Shown here one piece after another: positions 6,641-14,845 of a DNA stretch of 64,000 nt. The stretch's first letter is position 1. Every line of letters begins with the position of its first letter. The DNA is from SIG701 sp045544955 (GTDB lineage: Bacteria; Bacillota; Clostridia; Oscillospirales; CAG-272), in NCBI GenBank assembly GCA_045544955.1, contig JAZPZY010000042.1, positions 1 through 64,000 of the forward strand, read 5' to 3'. The notes beneath the pieces were generated by a model, which saw nothing but the letters and a program-made list of their open reading frames with translations, ran no database searches and had not been told where the DNA came from. Position numbers and translations under genes: made by a program.

Positions 6641-7710
6641 GCCGCTTTATCAGCCGCCGGTTTGATACACTGAAAGAATACGTTCCCGGGGAGCAGCCCC
6701 AGGATCAGAAATACATAAAGCTGAACACCAACGAATCTCCCTATCCCCCGGCCCCGGCCGTGCTCGACCGGATCAGCCGGGCAGAGGTAGAGAATCTGAA
6801 ACTGTATTCCGACCCGGACTGCCGCGTGCTTCGGCAGATGCTGGCGGAGCAGTACGGCGTGGAAAAAGAAAACGTGTTCGTCTCCAACGGCTCGGACGAA
6901 TCCCTCTCCTTTGCCTTCATGGCATTCTGCGACAAGGACTGCGGTGCGGTTTTCCCGGACATCTCCTACGGATTTTACAAGGTATATGCACAGCTTTACG
7001 GCATCGATTATAAGATGATCCCCTTGAAAGAGGATTTCTCCATTGCTCCCGCCGATTATTACCGGGCCGGTGCCACCGTGGTGATCGCCAATCCCAACGC
7101 ACCCACGGGCATCGCACTCACCCCCGGTGAGATCGAAGAGATCGTCCGGCAGAATCCGGACAACGTGGTGGTGATCGACGAAGCCTACGTGGATTTCGGC
7201 GGCGAATCCGTGGTACCGCTGACGAAACAGTACGACAATCTGCTGGTAGTGCAGACGTTTTCCAAATCCCGTTCCATGGCGGGGGCACGTCTTGGCTTTG
7301 CCATCGGCAATGCCGCTCTCATCGCCGATCTTAACAAGATCAAGTTTTCCACCAATCCCTACAACATCAACCGACTGACGGCGGCGGCCGGCGAAGCCAC
7401 CCTGTCCGCCCAGAAATACTACGACGAAAACTGCCAAAAAATTATGGAAACGCGGGCGTGGACGGCAGAAAAGCTCTCTGACCTGGGCTTTACCATGACC
7501 GACTCCCGTGCCAATTTCCTCTTTGCCCGCTCCGATGCCATGGACGGCGGTGATCTGTACCGTGCTCTCAAGGCCCGGGGGATTCTGATCCGCCATTTTG
7601 ATGCGCCCCGCATTTCGCCTTATCTCCGCATCACCGTAGGAACACGGGCGGAAATGCAGGCTCTGATCGACGCACTCACCGACATTCTCACAACCGGAGG
7701 CGACCTATGA
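6637..7710 (+). CDS. hisC: Histidinol-phosphate aminotransferase
   Basis: A 357-aa PLP-dependent class I/II aminotransferase that converts imidazole acetol-phosphate and glutamate to histidinol phosphate. Seen are LNTNESPYPPAP near the start, SNGSDESLSFAF, NPNAPTG, the IDEAYVDFG stretch and the PLP lysine in TFSKSRSMAGARLGF at about residue 210. The C-terminal substrate contact appears as RISPYLRITVGT. It overlaps both neighbours by 4 bp (ATGA). No histidinol-phosphatase gene follows, so that activity must be encoded elsewhere. Confidence 0.94.
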   Translation: MSRFISRRFDTLKEYVPGEQPQDQKYIKLNTNESPYPPAPAVLDRISRAEVENLKLYSDPDCRVLRQMLAEQYGVEKENVFVSNGSDESLSFAFMAFCDKDCGAVFPDISYGFYKVYAQLYGIDYKMIPLKEDFSIAPADYYRAGATVVIANPNAPTGIALTPGEIEEIVRQNPDNVVVIDEAYVDFGGESVVPLTKQYDNLLVVQTFSKSRSMAGARLGFAIGNAALIADLNKIKFSTNPYNINRLTAAAGEATLSAQKYYDENCQKIMETRAWTAEKLSDLGFTMTDSRANFLFARSDAMDGGDLYRALKARGILIRHFDAPRISPYLRITVGTRAEMQALIDALTDILTTGGDL

Positions 7711-8303
7711 GTAACGAAAGAATCGCAAACGTTGCCCGCAAAACGGCGGAAACGGATATTACGCTTACGCTGAAATTGGACGGTACGGGTAAAGCAGATA
7801 TTGATTCCGGCGTACCGTTTCTCAATCATATGCTGACGCTTTTTGCCAGCCACGGCCGGTTTGATCTGACGCTTCGCTGCGTGGGCGACACGGACGTGGA
7901 CGATCACCATTCCGCCGAGGACATCGGCATCGCTCTGGGTGACGCCATCCGGCAGGCTCTTTCCGACAAGCGGGGCATCCTCCGGTACGGAAGCATCACG
8001 CTTCCCATGGACGAGGCTTTGATCCTCTGTGCACTGGATCTGTCCGGCCGTTCCCATCTTTCCTACGGCTTGTCTGTTCCCGCCGAAAAGATCGGTACCT
8101 TTGACACGGAACTGGGCAAGGAATTCTTTTTGGCACTGACACGGAACGCCAATATGACGCTGCATCTTATGCAGCTGGCCGGCGAAAACTCCCACCACAT
8201 TCTGGAGGGTGCGTTCAAAGCGTTCGCCCGCGCCCTGCGTACAGCGGTCAAAATCGATGCGGATGCCGCTGACGTGATTCCCTCCAGCAAAGGAGTACTG
8301 TAA
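7707..8303 (+). CDS. hisB: Imidazoleglycerol-phosphate dehydratase
   Basis: A 198-aa monofunctional IGPD, a manganese enzyme that dehydrates IGP to imidazole acetol-phosphate. The two internal repeats each carry a metal-binding HHxxE-type motif: DDHHSAEDIGI in the first half and NSHHILEGAFKAFARALR in the second. The DSGVPFLNHMLTLFASHG block is also conserved. It has no fused phosphatase domain. Its stop overlaps the hisH start by one base (TAATG). Confidence 0.95.
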   Translation: MSNERIANVARKTAETDITLTLKLDGTGKADIDSGVPFLNHMLTLFASHGRFDLTLRCVGDTDVDDHHSAEDIGIALGDAIRQALSDKRGILRYGSITLPMDEALILCALDLSGRSHLSYGLSVPAEKIGTFDTELGKEFFLALTRNANMTLHLMQLAGENSHHILEGAFKAFARALRTAVKIDADAADVIPSSKGVL

Positions 8304-8941
8304 TGATCGCCATTGTAGATTACGGCGTGGGCAATTTGTTCTCGCTGAAAAGTTCTCTCGCCGCCATCGGGGCGGAAGCGGTAGTCACCGGCGACGCCGA
8401 CGTGATCCGCAAGGCGGAAAAAATTATCCTCCCCGGCGTGGGTGCCTTCGGCGATGCGGTGAAAAAACTGCGTGACACCTGTCTTGACACCGTGGTGACA
8501 GAAGAAGCAAAAGCCGGAAAACCCCTGATGGGCATCTGTCTCGGCATGCAGCTGCTTTTTGAGAAAAGCTACGAATACGGCGAGCACGAGGGACTTTCCC
8601 TGATCCCCGGCTCCGTCCGCCCCATTGATTCACTCACCATGGGAACGATGAAGATTCCCCACATCGGCTGGAACGCCCTCCGCTTCCCGGAAGATCGGGA
8701 AAAGCATCCCGTGTTCCGCTTCATAAACGAGGGCGACTTCGTATACTTCGTCCATTCCTTCTGCGGCGTGGACTGTGAGAACGCGCTGATCGCCGACACG
8801 GACTACGGCGTGCCGATTACGGCAGCCGTTGCCAAAGATAACGTGTGCGGCATGCAGTTCCATCCGGAAAAAAGCGGCAAAGTGGGCCTCGCCATCCTGG
8901 CCGCCTTCTGCGGCACCGATCCCGCAAATTACGAAACGTGA
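8303..8941 (+). CDS. hisH: IGP synthase glutaminase subunit
   Basis: A 212-aa class I glutamine amidotransferase that supplies ammonia to HisF. The nucleophile elbow is GICLGMQLLF, and the His-Glu pair of the triad lies in MQFHPEKSG near the end. The N-terminus IAIVDYGVGNLFSLKSSL and the PGVGAFGDAV oxyanion-region block are typical. It starts one base inside the hisB stop, and hisA follows after 9 bp. Confidence 0.95.
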   Translation: MIAIVDYGVGNLFSLKSSLAAIGAEAVVTGDADVIRKAEKIILPGVGAFGDAVKKLRDTCLDTVVTEEAKAGKPLMGICLGMQLLFEKSYEYGEHEGLSLIPGSVRPIDSLTMGTMKIPHIGWNALRFPEDREKHPVFRFINEGDFVYFVHSFCGVDCENALIADTDYGVPITAAVAKDNVCGMQFHPEKSGKVGLAILAAFCGTDPANYET

Positions 8942-8950
8942 GGTACACCC

Positions 8951-9673
8951 ATGTATATATACCCCGCCATTGATCTGTTCCGGGGGCAGGCGGTACGTCT
9001 GACCCGGGGCGATTACAACCAAATGACCGTGTACGATACGGATCCCGTAGGCGTGGCCAAGCGGTTCTTTGCCGCCGGTGCCGAAAAGCTCCACGTGGTG
9101 GATCTGGAGGGTGCCAAAGACGGCACCACCGCCAATTACGACACCATCTCCGCCATTCTCGCCGCCACACCGCTGAAGGCTGAGATCGGCGGCGGCATCC
9201 GCTCCCTTGATACGGTGGAAAAATACGTCGCCGCCGGTGCGGAACGGGTGATTCTCGGCACGGCCGCCATTGAGGATCCCGATTTTCTCCGCACTGCCGC
9301 CAAAGAATACGGTGAGAAGATCGCCGTAGGCGTGGATATAAAGGACGGTTACGTGGCCGTCCGCGGCTGGACGGAGGTATCCTCTCGGGAATGCTTTGAT
9401 TTCTGCAGAGAACTACAGTCCATCGGTATCCGCACCATCATCAGCACGGATATTTCCAAAGACGGCATGCAGGACGGCACCAACCGGGATCTGTACGCCC
9501 GGCTGAAAAACGATCTTTCCATGAACATCATCGCCTCCGGCGGCATCTCCACCCTGTCTGATCTCCGCGCCGTGCGGGAATTGGGCGTGTACGGTGCCAT
9601 CGTAGGCCGGGTTCTTTACACCGGTGCCATGGAACTGAAGGACGCGCTGGCCGTGGCAAGGGAAAGGGGATAA
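8951..9673 (+). CDS. hisA: Phosphoribosylformimino-AICAR isomerase
   Basis: A 240-aa (beta-alpha)8 barrel that performs the Amadori rearrangement of ProFAR to PRFAR. The first catalytic Asp is in IYPAIDLFRGQAVRLTRGDY. The second catalytic Asp probably lies in the ISTDISKDGMQDGTNRDLY segment. Phosphate-binding glycines are in IASGGISTLSDL and IVGRVLYTG. It lies 4 bp upstream of hisF. Confidence 0.95.
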   Translation: MYIYPAIDLFRGQAVRLTRGDYNQMTVYDTDPVGVAKRFFAAGAEKLHVVDLEGAKDGTTANYDTISAILAATPLKAEIGGGIRSLDTVEKYVAAGAERVILGTAAIEDPDFLRTAAKEYGEKIAVGVDIKDGYVAVRGWTEVSSRECFDFCRELQSIGIRTIISTDISKDGMQDGTNRDLYARLKNDLSMNIIASGGISTLSDLRAVRELGVYGAIVGRVLYTGAMELKDALAVARERG

Positions 9674-9677
9674 CGGT

Positions 9678-10436
9678 ATGGTAACGAAGCGAATTATCCC
9701 CTGTCTGGACGTAAGGGACGGCCGTGTGGTGAAGGGCACCAACTTTCTTGATCTCCACGACGTGTCCTCCCCCGTTTCTCTGGCGAAATACTACAGCGAC
9801 AACGGGGCGGATGAATTGGTCTTTTACGACATCACCGCCTCCGCCGAGGGACGTGCCCTCTTTACAGATATTCTGAGAGAGGTGGCCTCCACCATCTTCA
9901 TTCCGCTGACCGTGGGCGGCGGCATCAACACGGTGGACGACTTTGACCGGGTGCTGAAATGCGGTGCGGACAAAGTGAGCGTGAACTCCGGTGCCATCCG
10001 CAATCCCTCGCTTATCGGGGAGGCGGCAAAAAAATACGGTGATCAGTGCGTGGTTCTCTCCGTAGACGTAAAACGCATAGACGGAAAATTCACTGTATTT
10101 GCCAAGGGCGGCCGGGAAAACACCGGCATGGATGCCATCGAATGGATCCGCCGGGGCGTGGACGCCGGTGCCGGTGAGATCGTGCTCAACAGCATCGACA
10201 CCGACGGCGTCAAGGGCGGCTTCGATCTGCCCATGCTGGAAGCGGTATGCAATGCGGTCTCCGTACCCGTTATCGCCTCCGGCGGTGCAGGCTGTTCTGA
10301 ACATTTCGTCACGCTGTTCAAAACGCTGCCGAAAGTAGATGCGGGTCTTGCCGCCTCCATCTTCCATTTCGGCGAGGTAAAAATCCCCGATCTGAAACGG
10401 GAGCTGGCCGACGCCGGTATTCCCGCACGCATCTGA
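9678..10436 (+). CDS. hisF: IGP synthase cyclase subunit
   Basis: A 252-aa barrel that cyclises PRFAR with ammonia to IGP and AICAR. The catalytic Asp is in IPCLDVRDGRVVKG and the second in VVLSVDVKRIDG. Phosphate sites appear as VGGGINTVDDF and IASGGAGCSEHF. The end, DLKRELADAGIPARI, matches the usual HisF C-terminus. It pairs with hisH in the same operon to form the heterodimer. Confidence 0.95.
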   Translation: MVTKRIIPCLDVRDGRVVKGTNFLDLHDVSSPVSLAKYYSDNGADELVFYDITASAEGRALFTDILREVASTIFIPLTVGGGINTVDDFDRVLKCGADKVSVNSGAIRNPSLIGEAAKKYGDQCVVLSVDVKRIDGKFTVFAKGGRENTGMDAIEWIRRGVDAGAGEIVLNSIDTDGVKGGFDLPMLEAVCNAVSVPVIASGGAGCSEHFVTLFKTLPKVDAGLAASIFHFGEVKIPDLKRELADAGIPARI

Positions 10437-10457
10437 ATACATACTAAGGAGAACACT

Positions 10458-11108
10458 ATGCTTTCTATTGATAAACTGAAATTTGACGAAAACGGACTCA
10501 TCCCTGCTATCGTAACGGATGCGGAATCCGGCAAGGTGCTGACGCTGGCCTACATGAATCGGGAAAGCCTTGCAATCAGCATGAAGGAAGGACGGACCTG
10601 CTTCTGGTCCCGTTCCCGCAAGGAGTTGTGGCGTAAAGGAGAGACCTCCGGCAACGTCCAGCACATCGTGCGGATCACCGCCGACTGCGATTATGACGCC
10701 CTCACCGTGCTGGTACGCAAGGAAGGCCCAGCCTGCCACACCGGTGCAGATTCCTGCTTCAACGACGATATATACGTAAGTGAAACGGAAAAGGAATTTT
10801 CCCTGGACGCACTGCTTGAGCTGATCCGCGGGCGGAAGATCGAGAAAAAAGAGGGCTCCTACACCACCTATCTGTTTGAAAAGGGCATTGACAAGATCTT
10901 AAAAAAGGTAGGGGAGGAATCCACTGAGGTCATCATCGCCGGCAAGGCAAACGACAAGGCAGAAACGATCTACGAGATTTCCGATCTGCTGTACCACGTG
11001 ATGGTGCTGATGGTGGAAATGGGCATTTCCAACGAGGATATCCTCCGCGAGCTTGCCTCCCGCCACGTGATCGATCACAAAGTAAAACAAGAAAAAATGA
11101 CAAAATAA
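10458..11108 (+). CDS. hisIE: Bifunctional PR-AMP cyclohydrolase / PR-ATP pyrophosphatase
   Basis: A 216-aa fusion. The N-terminal HisI domain (about residues 1-115) has FWSRSRKELWRKGETSGN and zinc-site cysteines in ADCDYD and CHTGADSCF. The C-terminal HisE domain (about 120-216) has the MazG-like helix VGEESTEVIIAGK and the following DLLYHVMVLM helix. It hydrolyses PR-ATP and opens the PR-AMP ring. Last gene of the operon, separated from hisF by 21 bp with AAGGAG before the ATG, and followed by a strong terminator. Confidence 0.95.
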   Translation: MLSIDKLKFDENGLIPAIVTDAESGKVLTLAYMNRESLAISMKEGRTCFWSRSRKELWRKGETSGNVQHIVRITADCDYDALTVLVRKEGPACHTGADSCFNDDIYVSETEKEFSLDALLELIRGRKIEKKEGSYTTYLFEKGIDKILKKVGEESTEVIIAGKANDKAETIYEISDLLYHVMVLMVEMGISNEDILRELASRHVIDHKVKQEKMTK

Positions 11109-11114
11109 ACACGG

Positions 11115-11145
11115 AAAGAGTTCCTCCGCTTCGGAGGAACTCTTT
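11115..11145 (+). terminator. his operon terminator
   Basis: A 14-bp perfect stem (AAAGAGTTCCTCCG paired with CGGAGGAACTCTTT, 3-nt loop) is followed by CGTTCTTTTTT. It ends the nine-gene operon. Confidence 0.9.
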
Positions 11146-11187
11146 CGTTCTTTTTTATCTGAAAAAAATGCTCTTTCGCAGATAAAA

Positions 11188-11210
11188 AATAGCAAGTCTC
11201 TATTGCTATT
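11188..11210. promoter_or_regulatory. Inverted repeat over the -35 of the acyltransferase-like gene
   Basis: AATAGCAA-gtctcta-TTGCTATT is a perfect 8-bp inverted repeat whose right arm contains the -35 hexamer TTGCTA. It is a candidate repressor site. Confidence 0.45.
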
Positions 11211-11231
11211 CAAAAGCGTTTGTGCTATAGT
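11203..11231 (+). promoter_or_regulatory. Promoter of the acyltransferase-like gene
   Basis: TTGCTA and TATAGT with a 17-bp spacer; the -10 is preceded by TTTGTGC, which recurs at other promoters in the window. Confidence 0.8.
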
Positions 11232-11308
11232 ATTTACAGCAACGCCCCCGTTTTCTTTCCTTAACGGACATACCGAAACCAAAAAATCTGCTCCACGGAG
11301 AATGTATT

Positions 11309-12520
11309 ATGATCTACACAAAAGAATCCCTGATCAAAGCTTTGGCACTTCCGGAGGAATCCGAATACTTCGGTCTGCACTTTGACGAAACCATGAAAGA
11401 ATACGAGAAAAACGGCGTGCCGTTTCTCACCGATACGTTTCTGGACGAGCTGCAAAAACAGCACGCCGTTTTTCAAAAGAAGTTTGATTTTGTCAAGCAG
11501 TCCGCCAAAAACGTGCGGGAAAACGATTTGTTAGCACGGTATTCCCTGCTGCTGTATCAGTCACTGAAGGATAAGCCGGCCGGCTCTGTTGTACGGATTC
11601 CCAAACCTGCCGTACCGCCCACGGAAGATCTTCGTGCCGACTATGAAATGGCCACGTTTTTCGTACTGCTTGCCTTTGTGCCGGACATGATTGCAAAACT
11701 GCAGGCACGAAACGTCCCTGCCAATGTGATTGCAGATACCGTCCTGAATTTTGAAGAAGCCATTACAGCGTATGAAGCCCGTTACGATCGAAACGGCTTT
11801 GAAACGGCTCGTCATTTCGGCTGGATCCAGCACTACCTGAATCTGACGATCATCCGCGTAGGTTCTCTGAACTTTGAACTGCGGAAGCAGTTCACGGATG
11901 ATATCGTGATACTGAAAAACAAAAAAAAGGAATACAAGATCCTCATCAACAACAAAGATATTGCCGCAGACGGTCAGCGTGCCGACTGCGTAGGACACGA
12001 AGCTGCGTATCACGCCGATTTCACGGAGACGGATACGTATTACGAAGGCTATCCGGTGGATACGGACAACAGCGTGGTGATCCGGGAGAAGATCCGCCTC
12101 GAAAAGTCCGAATGGTCTATTGCTATCCGTCCGGAGGATCCCGTAATCAGCATCCATATTCCGCTGGCCACCGATCTGTCCCCTGCCGCCACTGAGGCGG
12201 CCTATGCCGGCGCGTTCAAAACCGTGGCCGAATGCTTCCCGGAATTTGATGCAAAGGCACTGGTATGCTTCTCCTGGCTTATGGATCCCCGTATGCAGGC
12301 AATGCTGAAACCTACCGCCAACATCACCTCCTTCCAGAAGAAATTCATGCTGTATCCCCGTGAGGGCGGCGGACAGAGCGTATTCAGCAACCTGTTCAAG
12401 AAGAAAGTAGACGATCTTCACGATCTGCCGGAGGATACCTCTCTCCAGCGAAAGGTAAAGGAACTCTATCTCAGCGGCGGATACATCTACGACCAGGGTG
12501 CCGTCTTCTTTTTCAAATAA
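11309..12520 (+). CDS. Acyltransferase-domain protein (DUF5596 / GNAT_C type)
   Basis: A 403-aa cytoplasmic protein. Its architecture resembles the two-part family in which an all-helical N-terminal domain (here about residues 1-145) is followed by a GNAT-like C-terminal domain (about 150-403). The C-terminal part starts near GFETARHFGWIQHYLNLTI and includes SIHIPLATDLSPAATEAAY and KALVCFSWLMDPRM, a stretch conserved in this family. Donor and acceptor are unknown. It has its own promoter, an IR operator candidate, a GGAGA site and a terminator, so it forms a single-gene transcript between the his and sugar operons. Family assignment rests on recall of the domain pattern, so it is moderate. 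Confidence 0.7.
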   Translation: MIYTKESLIKALALPEESEYFGLHFDETMKEYEKNGVPFLTDTFLDELQKQHAVFQKKFDFVKQSAKNVRENDLLARYSLLLYQSLKDKPAGSVVRIPKPAVPPTEDLRADYEMATFFVLLAFVPDMIAKLQARNVPANVIADTVLNFEEAITAYEARYDRNGFETARHFGWIQHYLNLTIIRVGSLNFELRKQFTDDIVILKNKKKEYKILINNKDIAADGQRADCVGHEAAYHADFTETDTYYEGYPVDTDNSVVIREKIRLEKSEWSIAIRPEDPVISIHIPLATDLSPAATEAAYAGAFKTVAECFPEFDAKALVCFSWLMDPRMQAMLKPTANITSFQKKFMLYPREGGGQSVFSNLFKKKVDDLHDLPEDTSLQRKVKELYLSGGYIYDQGAVFFFK

Positions 12521-12530
12521 TGCAACCGGC

Positions 12531-12559
12531 AAGCGGTGAGAGTTTCCCTCTCACCGCTT
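12531..12559 (+). terminator. Terminator of the acyltransferase-like gene
   Basis: A 12-bp stem (AAGCGGTGAGAG paired with CTCTCACCGCTT, 5-nt loop) followed by TTTG, just after the stop codon. Confidence 0.85.
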
Positions 12560-12615
12560 TTTGTGAAAATATTTTTCATCTTATGAAGAAAAAACATCTT
12601 TTTTATCGCAAGATA

Positions 12616-12644
12616 TTGAAATTTATTTTCGTTTGTGCTACAAT
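12616..12644 (+). promoter_or_regulatory. Promoter of the sugar operon
   Basis: TTGAAA and TACAAT with a 17-bp spacer. The sequence CGTTTGTGCTA before and into the -10 is shared with the preceding gene's promoter. GGAGG precedes the first ATG of the operon. Confidence 0.75.
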
Positions 12645-12709
12645 TATCCTGTACTGCCGCGATGTGCAGATTTTTTGAAGATTTGTCTTTTTCACGGAGG
12701 ATTTTTTCT

Positions 12710-13339
12710 ATGAAACAAAGCGAGATCCGTATTTACGACGTTACCGATCCTGCCTTTGCCCCCTTCGGCAGGGTAATGGATTTTCCCTTTTACGAAACGA
12801 TGCAGAAAGCAATGCAGTCCATAGAGATGCCTAAGGAAGGCACCGCTTATCTTCCGTCCGTGGAAGCCTTTGAAACCAAGGACGCCATGCACTATTACGG
12901 CCAGGCGTTCGGTGAGCTTCCCATTCAGATCGGACTTTGCTGCGGCTACAATACCAAGCTGAATGCACTGGAATGGCATAAATCCAGCGAGATCGTCTGT
13001 GCACTGACCGATCTGATCCTGATGGTGGGTGAAATGCGGCTGATGGAAAACGATACCTTCGACGCCGCCAATATTCAGTACTTCCTTATGAAAAAGGGAC
13101 AGTCGGTGGAAATGTATTCCACTTCCCTTCACTTCTGCCCGGTGCACGTAGGCGATACGCCCTTTGCCAATCTGGTGATCCTCCCGAAGGGCACCAACAC
13201 CAATCTGGACACCTCCTCGGACGATTCCAAGCTGATCCGCAAGAACAAATGGCTCATCTGCCATCCGGACGCGAAGAACCTGGTGGATGCCGGCAGAGTA
13301 GTTGGCATCCTAGGCGAGAACCCGGAAATCAAGGAGTGA
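12710..13339 (+). CDS. DUF4867 family protein
   Basis: A 209-aa protein that I assign to DUF4867. Its start (IRIYDVTDPAFAPFGRVMDF) resembles the opening strand of ureidoglycolate-lyase-like cupins, and the middle has the EWHKSSEIVCALTDLILMVG and HFCPVHVG blocks with possible cupin metal ligands. The family is uncharacterised but is often found with sugar kinases and isomerases, as here. The ATG chosen follows GGAGG; a longer frame would begin upstream of the promoter. It is the first gene of a four-gene operon, with the FGGY kinase 6 bp downstream. A role in sugar handling (for example as a mutarotase or isomerase) is inference from context only. Confidence 0.75.
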   Translation: MKQSEIRIYDVTDPAFAPFGRVMDFPFYETMQKAMQSIEMPKEGTAYLPSVEAFETKDAMHYYGQAFGELPIQIGLCCGYNTKLNALEWHKSSEIVCALTDLILMVGEMRLMENDTFDAANIQYFLMKKGQSVEMYSTSLHFCPVHVGDTPFANLVILPKGTNTNLDTSSDDSKLIRKNKWLICHPDAKNLVDAGRVVGILGENPEIKE

Positions 13340-13345
13340 CAAAGA

Positions 13346-14809
13346 ATGAAATACGTTCTCGGCATTGATTTCGGCGGTGGTGCCAGCAAAGCCACCCTGC
13401 TCCGGGAAGACGGCGTGATCGCCGCCACTGCAACGGAGGAATACAAAACCATCTCCATCGGCAGCGGCGGACGGGAGCAATCGCCGAAGGACTGGTACGA
13501 CGCCACGGTGAAAAACATACAGTCCGTAGTAGAAAAAGCAAAGATCAACACGGCGGACATCGTGTGCCTCTGCTTTGATGCCGCCACCCACACGGCCGTA
13601 CTGATGGATGAAAACTTCCGGGTGCTACGGGATTCCGTTTACTGGACGGACACCCGAAGCATCAGCGAAAAGCGTTTTCTGGAAGAAAACTATGCAGACG
13701 ATATCATGAAACGCTTCAAGCACAAGGTAGACACCATCTGGACGCTGCCGGAGCTGATGTGGGTAAAAAACAACGAGCCGGATGTCTGGGCAAAGGTAAA
13801 AAAGATCACCTTTGCCAAGGACTACGTGCGCCATCTGTTCACCGGTGATTTCGTCACGGACTATATCGAAGCGGAAGGCAGTATGTTCTTCGATTTCGAT
13901 ACCAAGGACTGGGCAGACGAGTATGTCTCGCTCCTCGGGCTGACGAGAGAGAATCTGCCCACGGTGGTCTCCCCAGGGGATACCGCCGGCTGCGTAACGG
14001 AAGATGCCGCTGCCGCTACCGGTCTTGCGGCCGGTACGAAGGTCATCTGCGGCTCCACGGATACGGCCATGGAGGTATTCGCCGCCGGTGCTATCCATCC
14101 GGGACAGACGACGCTGAAACTTGCCACCGCCGGCCGGATCTGCGTAGTTTCCGACAAGCTGGCACCGGACAGAAACACCATCAACTACTCCCATATCATA
14201 GACGGTCTGTACTATCCCGGTACGGCAACGAAATCCTGTGCCGCATCCCTCCGCTGGTTCCGGGATGCCTTCGGCGGTGATTTTAGGGAATTTGACGATA
14301 TGGCAGCCGGGATCCCCATCGGATGCGAGGGGCTCCTGTTCCACCCGTACCTGAGCGGTGAGCTTACCCCCTTTGGCAATCCCAACCTCCGGGGCAGCTT
14401 CATCGGCATCTCCGGCACCCATCAGAAAGCCCATTTCGTCCGTGCCGTGCTGGAGGGCGTTGCCCTTTCCATGATGGACTGCAAGGAATATCTTGCGGAC
14501 AGGGGCGTGACTATCGCCTCCGCTTTTGCCATCGGCGGCGGTGCAAAGAGTGCCCTTTGGCGGCAGATCGTGGCTGATGCTTTGGGAATCGAGCTGATCC
14601 GCACGGAAAACAACGACAGCTCCTTCGGCTCTGCCATGCTGGCCGGCATTCGTGCCGGTATGTTCCGGGATTACGAGGACGCCCTCGCCCGGTGCACAAA
14701 GATCATCGACCGTACTCTGCCCAATCCGGAAAACCGGGAGCGGTACGATACGCTCTTTGCCCGCTACAAGAAGGTACAGCGTGCTATTGCGGAAATTTAC
14801 GAGAACTAA
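13346..14809 (+). CDS. FGGY-family carbohydrate kinase (xylulokinase-like)
   Basis: A 487-aa cytoplasmic sugar kinase with the two actin-like domains of the FGGY family. The N-terminal phosphate loop is GIDFGGGASKATLL, the second phosphate motif region is ICGSTDTAMEVFAAGA, and the C-terminal signature includes FAIGGGAKSALWRQIVADAL with an EGVALSMMDCKEYL helix before it. Overall it is closest to xylulokinases, but substrate choice within FGGY cannot be read reliably from sequence. An isomerase-like gene follows, so the likely substrate is a ketose produced by it. Lies 6 bp after the DUF4867 gene. Confidence 0.85.
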   Translation: MKYVLGIDFGGGASKATLLREDGVIAATATEEYKTISIGSGGREQSPKDWYDATVKNIQSVVEKAKINTADIVCLCFDAATHTAVLMDENFRVLRDSVYWTDTRSISEKRFLEENYADDIMKRFKHKVDTIWTLPELMWVKNNEPDVWAKVKKITFAKDYVRHLFTGDFVTDYIEAEGSMFFDFDTKDWADEYVSLLGLTRENLPTVVSPGDTAGCVTEDAAAATGLAAGTKVICGSTDTAMEVFAAGAIHPGQTTLKLATAGRICVVSDKLAPDRNTINYSHIIDGLYYPGTATKSCAASLRWFRDAFGGDFREFDDMAAGIPIGCEGLLFHPYLSGELTPFGNPNLRGSFIGISGTHQKAHFVRAVLEGVALSMMDCKEYLADRGVTIASAFAIGGGAKSALWRQIVADALGIELIRTENNDSSFGSAMLAGIRAGMFRDYEDALARCTKIIDRTLPNPENRERYDTLFARYKKVQRAIAEIYEN

Positions 14810-14845
14810 CCAATACTTACATATACAACGGAAAGGATTCAATCT

